Below are positions 1 to 12,424 of a stretch of DNA of 64,000 bases, one piece after another. The position numbers were made by a program, and so were the translations under genes. This DNA is from Acanthosoma haemorrhoidale (taxonomy: Eukaryota; Arthropoda; Insecta; Hemiptera; Acanthosomatidae), in NCBI GenBank assembly GCA_930367205.1, contig OV884014.1, forward strand, positions 114,211,768-114,275,767. Direction: 5' to 3'. Below the pieces are notes generated by a model. That model searched no databases and was not told the DNA's origin. It saw only the letters and a program-made list of their open reading frames with translations. Each line of letters opens with the position of its first letter. Positions within the stretch are counted from its first letter, which is position 1.

Positions 1-279
1 CGGCAACAGAAGAAGAAAGACAACATTTCAGCGCTTGAAGTGAAGAAAGATCTGTCGGAAGAGTTCATTTAGGATTGAGAGAATTGAAGAGACTGCATTA
101 GCAAGACTCCAGATGGGACATACGTACAACCTGTAGTCTCGCTTCCTAGATGACGAATATGAAACTACCATTTTGTTTCGAGACTACATTTACAGTAAAA
201 CACATCATTACTTGATAGAACTAAACACAATATAGAGGGTCTTTCATTAATCACTTCCTATCTTTAAATTTCAATAAAA

Positions 280-905
280 CAAAGCGTGATAGATATCATC
301 GAAATTTTTGGTTCGTTGAAAGGCCTATCGATGCCATTACTTATAGAATATAACATCGTGCAAATGTCCGCCACGGCTTCGCTGGGTGGCGCGCATCCGA
401 AATGTCCTCCATCATTTTCTCCTCAAATTCAGCTCCTGGGTCAGTTGAATTTTGTACGGGTGCATGTCCAAGTCACGAAGCAAAATCACCAAGTTGTGGT
501 CTGCGAAAGACCGAGTTCTTGTGAGCGACGCGAAATCGACTGCCTCGGATTCTCCTGCACACTCTCACGGACAGCGGCGATTTTTTCGGCAGATCTTGCG
601 TTTCGTTGACGTACGGGTGTTGGTTGATTGTTTACTGAACCAGTGGACTCAAATTTATCCACCAAACTGCGAATAGTCCTCTCGGTAAGAGGGTTATGGC
701 GACCGCGGAACGTTGCCCTAACAGAACACCCTTATTGATAAAACAATTTTATCATTTGCACGTGTTGTTGACCGCTATATCCATTCATGGTGATTTGGCA
801 AAACAGACTGAATAAATGACAGCCAACTTGACAGATGCAGCTTCAACAATATGGCCGCTATCAACTGTCAAAGTTTAGAAGTCCCAAATGGAAGACGCTA
901 TATTA
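280..905 (-). mobile_element. mariner-like transposon, internally deleted copy 1
   Basis: Read on the minus strand, this holds the N-terminal part of a mariner-type transposase (start near 788, with HVQMIKLFYQ and RPTERTIR-like HTH signatures; here the second reads PLTERTIRS). A short C-terminal piece (RMRATQRSRGG) follows. The catalytic middle is missing. After the HTH region the frame continues through the HPYKIQLTQEL motif and then jumps to the C-terminal tail near position 400. A TAA interrupts the N-terminus soon after the LFYQ motif, so the copy is dead. It matches the copy at 24776-25449 along both ends, but the deletion breakpoint differs. Ends were set by where the two copies stop aligning; I could not define inverted repeats. 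The family call rests on recalled mariner transposase motifs. Confidence 0.75.
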
Positions 906-2029
906 ACCACAGATGCGTACAGCATTATAAGTCAGGGAAATTTCTATTCAAATAGTGAATAATAAAAAAAATTATATTTGAAATTTAATTTTTGCTCATC
1001 TCATGAGAGCATGAAGTAATTAAATAAAACATAAAGTTCATTCAATGAATAACATTAAAAGTTTAAATCAATATCTCGTTAATTAAATAAAAATATTTTT
1101 CTATCGTATTGATTTGTATGACAAACTAAAGACTCCCATGTATAGTAAGTATGTTTAATTGTGCAAACTACATTTAAATACTTATAACCTATATGAAAAT
1201 ATTCTCTCAGTTGATGTAGCTATGTATAATGTAATTGTATCCATGCAAACATGTTTACTCTTTGTGTAAGCGAGCGCTATGTAAATGTTGTAATGAACCT
1301 ACGACTTAATCGGGTTATAAGTTGTGCAGAAGTTAAGCAGCTGTGACGGATTGGGCAAAATGAGAACTCACTTGATCTTTTTACCAGTGGAAAATTGTGC
1401 TAGCCTGCGCAGTGCATATCATCTGGCCAACCACAACCCATCGCGACGCTTAAGTTACAACTTTGGCCAAGTGAAGTCACACGTAATTCTAGTTCCATAG
1501 TTCCAGGATTCGGTTCCGGGGAACATGTTTTATCATTTGTTCATTCACACCGAATAGTTATTAATATTAAGACAAGGGATAGAGATATGTCTACACGTGT
1601 AAGACATTTATTGAAGTTGGGGTGAATAAACTGAAATCAGTTTCTCTTTAAACAAAGAAAGCAATTTTTATTCACTATATATTATATTTTAACAATTATT
1701 CACACTATTTACACAATCTTACCTGCAAACAAAGAAATGACAATTACAGTTCATGATTATCACTTCTCTATTCACACTCTATTTACAACTTTAATTACTT
1801 AATATAATCTTTCTGTATCGTCTCACTTTTTAGAATATTGCTGAAAGCTCCTACTAGTGGTGGTCAGTAGAAGCAGCTCTGCAAATTCAAATTAAAGAAA
1901 GTATACTTTGTTTACATATATTGTTGTGCTATTAGAGATTGTGGAGTTTTTATATAATATTTAATCCAACTTATCAAGAAGGCAAAATAAAAACAAGTGA
2001 GAGTGTATGAAAAAAAAACAAAAGAGAGT
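906..2029. other. AT-rich DNA, nothing recognised
   Basis: Very AT-rich sequence with no convincing open frame, RNA gene or element end. Confidence 0.5.
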
Positions 2030-2173
2030 ATAGTTGTTGTTGTGATGATGAAAACACACACATAATTGCTCACTAGTTTTGGGACCAGCCCGTGATAATA
2101 TAGTTGTTGTTTGTGAGAATAAAAAACACACAGAGCATTATACTCATCTAGTTTTGGGATCAGCCCGTAATAC
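2030..2173. repeat. degenerate two-copy tandem duplication, about 70-75 bp unit
   Basis: Two adjacent copies start with tatagttgttgtt and end with a shared block like agttttgggaccagcccgt (second copy has gggatcagcccgt). The middle is an A-rich and CA-rich stretch that differs by small indels. No coding or structural role is apparent. Confidence 0.65.
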
Positions 2174-2175
2174 AT

Positions 2176-3496
2176 GTTATTAGCTTGAGATTGTGAGTAA
2201 GAAAAACTTAAAAACTTTGTTGGTTAGTGGTTATTGACTTGAAGCGGAACGGAAGAAAAATAGCACGAAGAGCAGAAGTATTAATTTGTTTAAAGAATGA
2301 AGAGAATTTAAGAAGAAAAGGAATCAAATTTATAGACAAGTATTTATAAAATTAATATAAGTTTATTTTTTATTTGTAAAATTAAATTCATCTTTTTGCC
2401 AGATTTATTTTTCTTAATAGAACTTAATAGTAAATAGTAATTAAAATAAATTTAAAGTTAACAATAAAACTAATTTATTTGAAGAACATAATAATATACA
2501 ATGAGAAATGCTACTACCGGCCCACTAGATGAACTTATCAGCTTTAAGTAGACGACCTTATTTGAACCCCCCCCCCCCCCTTGTTATATATCAGGTACGG
2601 GAATAAGCAGAACCCGAAAAGACCCTCATTTACGCGTCAGAAAGGTCGCCATACCTGCATGTACATATTATTATTTACTTATGATTATTAATATTCTTTA
2701 CTAATTATCACAAACTAATATCACAAGATGAGAGGGGGTGGAAAAAAATATTTAATATAATAGAGGATACAAATATTTTTTATAAACTATTTTCCTTCCT
2801 TTTTTTTTTTTTAAATGTTCGTTTTTTTTTGAATGGCTGGGATAACCTTTTTAAAAGCTAGAACGGTTTTAATGTGGCATTAAAGTTTGCACTTCTTATT
2901 ATACCTGGTTTGCAACATTAGCAGAGAGTCTCAGTAAATATGCCTTTCATTAATGCAAGCTTTTGCTCCCACCACAGCAGCCTTAACAAGACCCTAAGCT
3001 CGCATGTAACTTTGATACTTACATACCCTACTAAGGAGTGGATTTTATATTTTAAATTAAATATTTATAAAAAGGAGAAATAAGGTTCAAATGGCAAGAA
3101 GGGGCTGGTATAAGACGGAGTCAATTATGTGCTATAATTGTAGAGTAGGTGTCTAGACCTTCACACACAAAGTACAGACCGTGTGTTTTAGAAGCACACA
3201 AGGAAGAAACCGACACTGAAGAGATACCTTTTCCAACAACTAAAAATGTACCCATGCTCGCATACATCATAGAATGTATCATATAACTATTATTCCAATT
3301 AGATCATATTGAATAAAACGGAATAAAATAAAGTATTATTCTTAATTAATATTTTATTAGTGTCCCTTCAATCTTCATTAACAAGCAAATATAACGTCAT
3401 AATAACTTATATCCCACTTCTAACTTAAAGAGATACAAATACTAAAGCAATTCACAACTTATTTACGATTTTTACTTAAAATATTTAAAGGGTTAA
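2176..3496. other. AT-rich DNA with a C14 run
   Basis: No gene seen. It includes a run of 14 C at 2567-2580 and a T-rich tract near 2800-2830. Neither is tied to a recognisable element. Confidence 0.5.
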
Positions 3497-4475
3497 CACT
3501 AAAGCTTTTGACAGGGTTTGACACGCAGGTTTCCTTTACAAGCTCGACAGATATTTACCGCAGACCCTTTTTCACAGTCCTACCTTTCAAACCTTCCAAG
3601 TCCGCTGTGGTTTAGAATACTCTAACTACTATCCCATACAAGCAGGAGTTCCACAGGGCAGTGTCCTGGCTCCTACCCTCTATAACCTGTAGATCGCCGA
3701 AGTCTCCTCCCGATACCTTTTCGACAACATTTTTAGATGACACTGCAGTCCTGTCACCCCGATATAGCATCCCAAAACCTTCAAAAACTGATGAGATCGA
3801 GTATTGGTGCAACCATAGGTGGGTCAAAATTAATGAAGCCAAATGTTCCCACATTACCTTCCCCCTCTGCCGCAAGTCCTGTCCACTAGTTTTTTTTTAA
3901 TTCCATTCCTCCTCCTGTATCCGAAAAAGGACGGTATTTTGGCTTCCATCTCGACAAAAAGCTAACATGTAAAGAACCAGCACCACACACGAGGATAAGA
4001 AGACAAGAACTAAACAGACGCTTTGGACAACTGTACAGACTAATTTGAAGGACATCCCATCTCTCAATATAAAATAAATTACTAATCTACAAAGTTATAC
4101 TGAAGTCAATCTGGACATACGGAATAGAGCAAAATAGTCGAACATCAAGCGTATCTTATAATTGCAATCAAAAGCCTTGAGAACAATTGTCAATTCCTCT
4201 GAAAGTGAGAGTCCTGGCAATGGCCAGTTTCTCCAATCATGTCCTAAGCGTCTGTGGCTCTCGCGCTCTTTGTCAGGTCAGCCTCCACTGGCTCGTATCC
4301 TGTGATGAGGCCCAAGACTCTGCTTCCTGTTTGGCATGCAAGGGGGGTTGACAATCATTGGGTTTTAGGAGGTCTCTGGGCTGTTTGTGAATGAAGAACT
4401 GTAAATATAGGATGAATGAGAGCATTGAAGACAATTACTTATTGCCGACTAAGGCAGATTTGAAATTTCAAAGCG
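3497..4475 (+). mobile_element. Jockey-A non-LTR retrotransposon fragment (copy A1)
   Basis: A 5'-truncated, decayed copy. The first part encodes broken pieces of the ORF2 reverse transcriptase: the DRVWH-like block, then FLDDTAVLS (the YADD active-site region) near 3735. The more C-terminal RRQELNRRFGQL region follows near 4000. From about 4190 it carries the family's 3' untranslated region (ctggcaatggccagtttctc, then the TTGCC...GGCAGA hairpin). Several stops and frame changes show it is not functional. The 3' boundary is approximate. Confidence 0.8.
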
Positions 4476-5300
4476 TTAACTATTGAACTGAATAAAATAC
4501 CTCTCAAATTATATACATTATATACATAATATTACATAAAAAGACTTATTCTGAATCACGACATGACGACAATAATTCTTATATAGTTGAAGTAAGTGAG
4601 GCAGTTATATATTATCAAGAGAAACAAAGTTAATTTCAAAGTTCTACTCTCTTAACTTTTCCTTCTGCGCAGCTGAATGTTACCTGAGTTAACTCTGTTT
4701 GCTTAGCTTTAATATTAAACACGGCACCGTTCCTCGTTAATTAATTATTTTAATTATTTTGTCTGTATTTGAGTACGGGTGTGTGTGTCTTATATAAACT
4801 CTGAGTGTTCTATTTTTTCTATTTATAGTCTCGTAGGAAATATTGCTCCGCGCCATAAACATTACCTGAGGTATAAAAAGGTGAAGAAGGCCGGAGATGA
4901 AATATCCTCGGTATTAAAAATGGGTCTGAGCCAAAAAGGAGGAGGAATTTTTTTGCGAGTGGGCCTTGAGTTATACAAGCGCTTCTGGTCCCGGGCTTTT
5001 CTGCAAGAAGAGTTTTTCACCGAGTCAGCAACAATGGGTCCTTCGGTAGGATTATTATTTGATCGCTCCTGCGAGGTGATCTTTCTCCATTTTCAGGAAA
5101 GAAACTCATAATAAAATCCTTTATTTCCTTCCAATAACTATTTATCAAATATTGTTTTCTTAATGCATTTAGTTAGACTTGCTGAGTATAACGTATAATA
5201 GTAATTATTATACAAATAAATCTGTAGAAAGCAGTAATCACCACCTCTAGGCTGGTCTTAATTTTTCAGCTTTATTTATTTATTCACAAATGTTACTAGC
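4476..5300. other. no supported gene
   Basis: AT-rich. An open frame of about 110 codons ends at 5111. It has no ATG at its head and no recognised motif, and I do not call it a gene. Confidence 0.4.
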
Positions 5301-6187
5301 TGTAGCAATTCGCTAAGTACATAAGATAAATCACCCTATACTCTATTGTATATATATTGTAAATTGGTTAGAATATGTTGTAAATTAATTTAAACAAATG
5401 TAAATAATATTATCAAACCACAAGTCATATCAGTGTAAATATTGTAAACAATAAAAGACGCAGCTGAAAAACGATCTCAGAGACAGGGATCAGGTAGCTC
5501 CTGGGGCTGGGTCCTGGTCTAGAACATTCGAGCTTCATCCAGGCCTGCAATGTGGTTGGTAGAATAATAAAACCTCCCCCTATTGGCTGGACGCGATTGA
5601 CCAGAATAAGACCCCAGCCCATTGGCTAATAGGGGCTATATATACCCCCTAGTTTTAGACGGCAAATCATTCTAACTACGGCTATCTGGTCTGGTACTTG
5701 CAGCTGCACTGATGTTTCAATATTTCACCTTCTCATTTATGAAAACCTCTGCATCTCTCCGGCCTTGTCAGACCTCACACCTTCCTAGCGGGAGTCTCTG
5801 CCTTCGTCTCGCTAAAACTAGCAGCTCCTTGGAAGAGATCTCTTCCTGGCGGACCTACAAACTTTACATAGTAGCGTCTCCCCCAGTGATCTAGTCTACT
5901 TCTCTCCGGTTCACAATCGCCTTTGGGATCCGGACGGTTTTCGCCTACCCTTAGATACCGAGTGTGAATTCCTGGTCATTCCAATACCACATAGACTAAC
6001 TACAATACCTACCCTATACCTCTTCTCCTGAACATAGTGAACTGTCGAGGCACATTTCTATCAGATTAGAGTCAGATAGCTCAGTACCCGTCATGAAGCA
6101 ATTGTCCAGGTCATAGTCAATTCAACCCTCACTTCATCACTAGGGATCACTAGGGGGTAACTAGCCACCCCTCGTGACGACCCGACA
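5301..6187 (+). mobile_element. solo LTR, TGTAGC family
   Basis: Begins TGTAGC and ends CCCGACA, the TG...CA termini expected of an LTR. It aligns over most of its length with 30698-31623: the taaataataaaagacgcagctg-type block, cccctagttttagacgg, cagctgcactgatgtttcaa, and the ctcctgaacatagtg block near the 3' side. No internal retrotransposon sequence adjoins it. Flanking 5-mers are ctagc and ctaat, only a partial target duplication. A TATA-like tatatatacc sits near 5640. Superfamily not determinable. Confidence 0.7.
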
Positions 6188-7485
6188 CTAATATTACAGC
6201 CAGCGAATATACTGTAAATATGATAAAATGTCATGAAGGCAGTGGTAGGAAGCTAAATTTGAAGATGGATTATTGTAATTAATTTAGAAGATAGCTATGT
6301 CCAAATATTTTCTCAGTCGTTGGGTACCATCGTGCGACCAGGCAAGTCAGGTGTCCTTGTATCAGTGGATTTGGTACGTGCAGTTCCTACGTAAAAAGGT
6401 AAAACTATGATAAGTCTTCAAGTTGTTTAAAACAGCTAGAGAGTGGACAGAAAATATGATTTATTATCTGTTATAACTGATTTTATGACGTATGAAAAAA
6501 AAAATTAATATTTAAATATGCGTGCAATCTATATTTAAATAAGTAAAATGAAGCTTTTAGTAATCTTTGAACTATTTCCTTTAGCAAGGATTGAATTTGG
6601 AATTTATTTTATTGTGTGGTCAAATGATTCCTTATTATTTTATGGCCGTCATAAACAAGGTAGAGTCAATTAAAGAAGTGAAAGTTATTTTTTAGTTTGT
6701 TAAAGAACTAAATGGCTTCCGATGTGACCACTATTTCTGGCCGTAACTAGGGAGCATCCAAGAGCTTAAATTAAATCTGTGAGTCTCAATAACTCAAGAG
6801 CTAACGAGCCTAGCTAAGTTACCACCGGGGTTTGTTCAAGGATCTTACCTCTCAGTGTTCATTTCCGTTTTGTGAGCAACTACTCTCAATACTTTTCGAA
6901 CAACTGATACTTTTCCGCACGAGGTACCAGGACTATTAGCCTCGTCTGTGTGTCACTGAGTTACTGAGAAAACCGAAAAGAGTAAAAGAGAAGAGAGAGA
7001 GAGAAAGAGAGAGAGAGAGAATAAAACCCAAATAGCAGGGTGGAAATGAGATTGTGTAAAATAACAAACTGTGAAAATGCGAACAAAGTCAAAAGTAAAA
7101 GTTTGCCTCGATTTGTCGAATCGCTTCAGCCACTTGTTCTACAAAGTTGCTGACTCCTTCGAGACCTCTGAGTTGATTCTCGCCTAACTCGAGTGCCAAT
7201 TAAACCGTTCGTCTCTTTCTTCTTTGTCTGAAATATTTCTTTGTTCCCCGCTAAAGGTGCTCTGTCACAAAAGATATTTTGTCTTATTGTATTATTTTGA
7301 GAGATGTGTCCTTTGAGAAGAGATACCGCCCCCTTATAACATATTGAACTGGGAAATAAAATCACCCACTTTGTAGAGTTGTGAGCATGAGGGTTATTTA
7401 TTAGTTATTACTTATTAGTTACACTTACCAAGGTTGTTAGGTAGGCGATATAGTTCACGCAAGTGATTTACAGTTCGATATTATA
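6188..7485. other. AT-rich DNA with a GA microsatellite
   Basis: No gene recognised. A GA-rich simple repeat lies at about 6991-7021. Confidence 0.5.
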
Positions 7486-8504
7486 CAGTAGAATCCCGAT
7501 TATTCGTATTTCCGGCTAATTCGTGAAAATTTTTCCGGTCCCCAGAGAAAATCCCGGTAAGTGGTAAAAAAACAATGCATTTCTGTACCCTCGGTAATTC
7601 GTATTATTTTTAGGCTCTAGGTCACTTAAAACGGCTTATAATACGTATTTCCAGCTTAAACACCTCGTTAATTCGTACTGTTTCAAAAAAGGGAAAGTGG
7701 ACAGTGAGAGACCAGAGAGCAGAATGAGTGCGAGATAAATGTTTTCTATGAAATCCCATAAGTAATTCGTACTCTTTTTACTGAAAGGAAATAAGGAGAG
7801 GAGAGAGGGAAAGTTTTAGGAATTGTACTAAGCTTTTCTTTCGTTTCTACAGTTCAGTCTTGTTTTCGTTATAGTTGTGACACGTTACCATGCCTCCGAA
7901 AAAAGTTAGCCTCTCTATTAAAGAGAAACAACAGATCATAAAGGCAGTGGCTAGTGGCTTTAAGCAAATTGACGTATCCAAGCTTTTTAACCTCCCTCGT
8001 TCCACGATCACATCAATCCTAAGGAACAAGGACAAAATCACTTCCCAGACATCAAGCAGCAAAGTAAAACGCTTCAAGACTGGCGATTACCCACAACTTG
8101 AAGAGAACTTAAAAAAGTGGTTCGCGCAAGCAAGGAATTCAAATGTACCGGTCAGAGGAAATATACAAAGGAATTGACAATACCCGTCTGCAAGGATTGC
8201 GTCAAAAAAAAAAATTACGGATTCGTACAAATGATTGGTGTTTATTTAATCTAGAACATAAGTATGTATATATTTTTTATTGCATGTTTTGTTTATTGTT
8301 TAGTTTAGTATTAAGCAGTGTTTATTGCATAGTTAATATCCTTACTACATTGTACATACTTCGTATTGCATACATGTTTGCATTAATACGTTTTTTAATT
8401 TTATACTTCTGATAATTTTATACTTCTGATAATTGGTATTCCCGATAATTCGTATGTTCCAAACTGTCAGTCCCTTGACAATACGGATTATCGGGATTCT
8501 ACTG
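7486..8504 (+). mobile_element. Tigger/pogo-like DNA transposon, internally deleted
   Basis: Both ends carry the inverted repeat CAGTAGAATCCCGAT (left at 7486, right as its complement ending 8504), imperfectly extended to about 24 bp. Each end is flanked by TA, the pogo/Tigger target duplication. At 1019 bp it is less than half the size of autonomous members, and inside only the N-terminal DNA-binding part of the transposase remains. Further gataattcgtat-type repeats near both ends look like subterminal motifs. Confidence 0.85.
7890..8177 (+). CDS. truncated Tigger/pogo transposase, CENP-B-type HTH only
   Basis: This 95-codon frame begins at an ATG in a good context and encodes a CENP-B N-terminal helix-turn-helix. 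Visible motifs are LSIKEKQQIIKAV (residues 7-19) and the recognition-helix-like region LFNLPRSTITSILRNKDKI (about 35-54). In full-length relatives a second HTH and a DDE catalytic domain follow. Here the frame stops shortly after the LKKWFAQARN segment, the start of the second DNA-binding region, so no catalysis is possible. It could at most bind the transposon ends. It lies wholly inside the TIR-bounded element. Function inferred from family resemblance. Confidence 0.75.
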   Translation: MPPKKVSLSIKEKQQIIKAVASGFKQIDVSKLFNLPRSTITSILRNKDKITSQTSSSKVKRFKTGDYPQLEENLKKWFAQARNSNVPVRGNIQRN

Positions 8505-9093
8505 TACTTAGAGCATATCTCGAAAATAAAAGATACAGGCCTAGATAATAAACTATTCAATGATAATACATGCCTCAGATGTCCCTGGCACATCTACTAT
8601 AAAGGGGAAAGCAACGGCTTCGTCATGGCATTGTTCGTCATGGTGGGACCGAAAACGGTAAATATCGCCATTTATTTTAAAGAATGGGTTAGTTGGGTTG
8701 ACCCTAAACATAAAAGTTATGTTCTAGTAATTACTTTAAATCGTTTTCATTACTTGGCATTTTCTTCTGCATAATGAATCTTAACCCCAACACATTAGTC
8801 AGACAACCAAATTCACCACATCTCTTTTTACAGTACAGGTGTATGTTTGAAACAACTTCTCCAAAATAAATAATTCACAAATTGAAATTGCAAATAGAAA
8901 AATGTTTTTTTTTTTTTATAATTTATAGAATAAAAATTTAACACCGACAAATTACATACAAAATACATTTGATCGCACGAAGTTTGAATCTTGAAACGTA
9001 CTTTTATTGTAATTGTTGCTATGCCTCTGAACCAGGCTTTTTATTATTTGTTCTTGTAAGGCATATATTTAAAAGATTATAAGTCACGTCAAA
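8505..9093. other. no supported gene
   Basis: AT-rich, includes a T-rich run near 8906. Nothing recognised. Confidence 0.5.
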
Positions 9094-9734
9094 TGGTTTT
9101 TTTAAATTCCAATCCTCTACCTGTATCCACGACAGTACGGCATTTAGGCTTCCAACTCGACAAAAGACTAATATGGAACCCACACACGAGGCTAAAAAGA
9201 TTACAAATTACAAATCTACGAAGTTATACCTAAGCCAATCTGGAGAATCGGAATAGAGCTATGGGGGACAGCAAAAAAGGCGAAGATCAAGCGTATCCAA
9301 TCCTTTCAATCAAAAGTCTCGAGAACAATAGTAAATGCCCCTTATTACGTCAGCAACAAAACCCTTCATAACGATCTAAATATACTCTACGTTCTTGAAC
9401 TCATCCCTTCCAAGTTTATGAAATTCCATAGTAACCTATCCAACCACCCTAATCCGATAGCCCAGTCATTGCACTGTCCGTGGGACTAGTCATCACTAAT
9501 CCTCCTCGGAGACTGAAACGGCAGTGACCTCGTAAATGCGTAACAGTTGGAGTCCTGGCAATGGCCAGTATCTCCAATCATGTCCTGAGCGTATGTGGCT
9601 CTCGCGCTCTTGGCCAGCACCCACTGTCTCGTATCCGGTGCTTCCTCTTTCACACGCGAGGGAGGTGACAACCATTTGGATTCGGGAGTCCTCTGGGCTG
9701 TTTGTAAATACTGTATGGATGAGCGAGTGAACCA
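9094..9734 (+). mobile_element. Jockey-A fragment (copy A2)
   Basis: Holds the C-terminal part of ORF2: the RHLGFQLDKRL-like block near 9140, the LWGTAKK block near 9257, the NAPYYVSNKTLHNDL-type block near 9340, and RRLKRQ near 9508. The family 3' untranslated region follows. Internal deletions remove the RRFGQL segment. The usual terminal hairpin is absent: homology stops within the atgagcgagtgaa block. Non-functional. Confidence 0.8.
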
Positions 9735-12424
9735 TGCGCATCAGAGCTGCATTTCTCTCGACAATAAACGCTGTATACTCGAGTTTTCTCTACAGCTCAA
9801 CCCTGCTCTTATTAGCTAAATTCAGTTTGTTTCTGAATCCCATTACAAAATACATGACTGAGGTAAACAAGTTCTACCAATGAAGAGCTATATATGGTAG
9901 TCAAAAGTGTCATCGATTCATTAAAAGGATCATCTTCCTGAAGGGTTGTTGGTGTGGCATCAGTGACCATGACTCAGAGGGGATTTGAATAATTATTTTT
10001 TGCGGGGTAAAATATTTTTCCGGATCCTTTGAAGGAGCACTAGTTCAAAAATCCAGCGAGAATATATCACAATAAAGGCACGGCCTTAATACTTTTCAAA
10101 GAAGTTACAGCCACAACTTCAAGTCAGCTCAAAGATCAAGTTTCAGAATATCGAGTTTTCCCCATTTCGGAATCCGCCGACCACCTCCATTTGCATTTGC
10201 TTCCGGCAAGAGGTTGCGTAAACTCGTCGGGCAATTAAGAACTTTTATGCGTTTTCTTTTCTTTTTTCTTCTCCCGTTCCTTCTTTCTGCCACTTTTTCT
10301 TAATTGACCGAAAGAAAAGAAACGCCTCCTGGTACTTAGGGACGAGAGGATCTCTTCGACCCGCTAAGAGAAATTAATTCAAGTTCTCTGCCAGGATAAG
10401 TTGCTTGCCTCCGGAAAATTAGAAGGGCCCTCTTTCACCGTCCTAAGATCGTCTCCACTTCTTCTTATAGAGAGCCAACTGGCGGATTATTAAACGTGGG
10501 CCAAGGCGGGAGCAATATCTGAAAAACAGAAGTAATGATTATAATGGGCTTCCGGTTGTGATATTGGAACGTCTTCCTATCACTTCCGGACAGTTTCCTG
10601 TCCAACCTTTACAGGCCCTAGCCAATATCCTTTATTAAATTAATAAACGAAATTGGAATTTCCAACCCAAATCAATCAAGAGTCGAGGAGGATCAATTAG
10701 TTTCTATTGCGTTCTATTTGAAATAGGTGCACAATAAACATTAAAATAAGTGTATTGTTTTCGTTGTGCCTTTGTGGGCTTACATTCATTGACGACGTGG
10801 GATTGTCTGCATTTGTTCCATCTAATAGGCTGATATCCCCCCACATGTTCTTCTGTGTAATGCAATTTCATGAGATATAAAAGAGTCCCAGCTCCTTCAG
10901 TTCCCCAGAACTCATTCGTTATTCCCCATCATACCCTGAGCCCAAAGCTTTGTGTAGTTTTTAAGCTATTATTGACATTTATCCTTTAGCAAACGTCAGA
11001 AGAATAAAAATATACTTTAATAGGGCTAGTTAAAGTGAATCTGTTTTATTCAGCTGCTGTTGCACTGACGGCTGTTCACATCATGAAATTTGGAATTAAA
11101 TAACAACCCAACTCTCATGTCACGGTGTTTCCTAGTCAACCAAAGGCCATTTATTTTGGTCTCTGAGGGTTAAAATTCATTTCAGTGAGTCTTCTTGTGA
11201 CAGTTTCTGCACATATTGCTACTCCCCGAGTTGTACAAAGAAGTTGAGGAGCCTCATTACCAGTTGAAAAGGGATTCTGAAACGTGTCTAGTACGATAGA
11301 CCGGTCATCTCTGTGCTCTGTCACTCACGGCCGACCCGGATCTGTCATTGTACCAGTCTCAGTCAGTGGTCGGTAGTAGCTCCTCGAATAGTAGTTTTAG
11401 ATAAACCCAATGCGCCTAGCATCAACACGAGCTACTTCCTCAACCGTCAAAAGCATTTCTTTAAATTAGAATTAAAAGTAAAACCTTTAGCTAATTTTTT
11501 AGAGATCAGTTACACAAAAAATCAAAATAGAAATGTCTGTATACTTTTTCGAATATTTATCGTCTCTTATCACTGAATATTACTTAAAAAAGAATTGAAA
11601 GCCAAAATATTTTTCTAAGTACGCCACTTTTTCAACGCAGTAAAACTTTATAAATCAATGGTATAATTTAATTTTCCTTGTTTCATTATCACTGATGGTT
11701 TTCTATATTAATATTTATTATGACTTTCTCCTGTCATAAAAACGAAAGTCATAGGCCTTGATTCCAATAATATATTATTTACGTTTGGGTTAATATTGCA
11801 GCATCCAAGAAATTGTTCCATATTACTTTTTTTTATATTTCTTTTGATCACATCAATGACATCGTTTTTGTGCAGGGCACATTCCCAATGGATGTTAATA
11901 AAGATCTGGATGAAAATAATAATAAACATTACTTCACCCTGATTTGATGGAACTAGTTTCTAAATTCGATACTTGAGCTATCACTTTACCATCAATAGAG
12001 TTGCTAAGCGACCTTCACCACTATAGAACCCTGGCGAAAATAATATCACCTCCATGTTCCAATGTGCACGATAAATGCTTCTGAAATGTTTAATATTCTT
12101 CTTTGGTTCTCTAAAGGATATTATAAAAAAAAAAATGTTATGAGACAAAATCAAACTTAAGTATTGCGCATTCCATAGCAGACTTCATCTCTATAGAATG
12201 CCCAATATATATCTATGTCTCAGCATTCACATTTATAGAATGTCATCACACACCTTTCATACAAACCCACACCGGAGATGGTTAGGTGCCTACACGTTAT
12301 ACAGGTAGATTTGAAGTTAATAATTGCCTTGATCATATTCAGCAATACAGTAAGGTTCTTGCCAATGGTCAAGGAATTTTTTTTAACAACTTTCTTATGA
12401 TGAAATTGATTTATTAAAAATTTA
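9735..12424. other. unassigned, intron-like DNA
   Basis: No gene recognised over 2.7 kb. The 10.0-11.4 kb part is less AT-rich than its surroundings and contains long pyrimidine tracts (about 10250-10300). I found no coding frame with recognisable motifs. Confidence 0.45.

Noticed and set aside
4779..5111. 110-codon plus-strand frame
   Set aside because: No ATG at its head and no recognised motif; a possible acceptor (tctcgtag) exists, but support is too thin.
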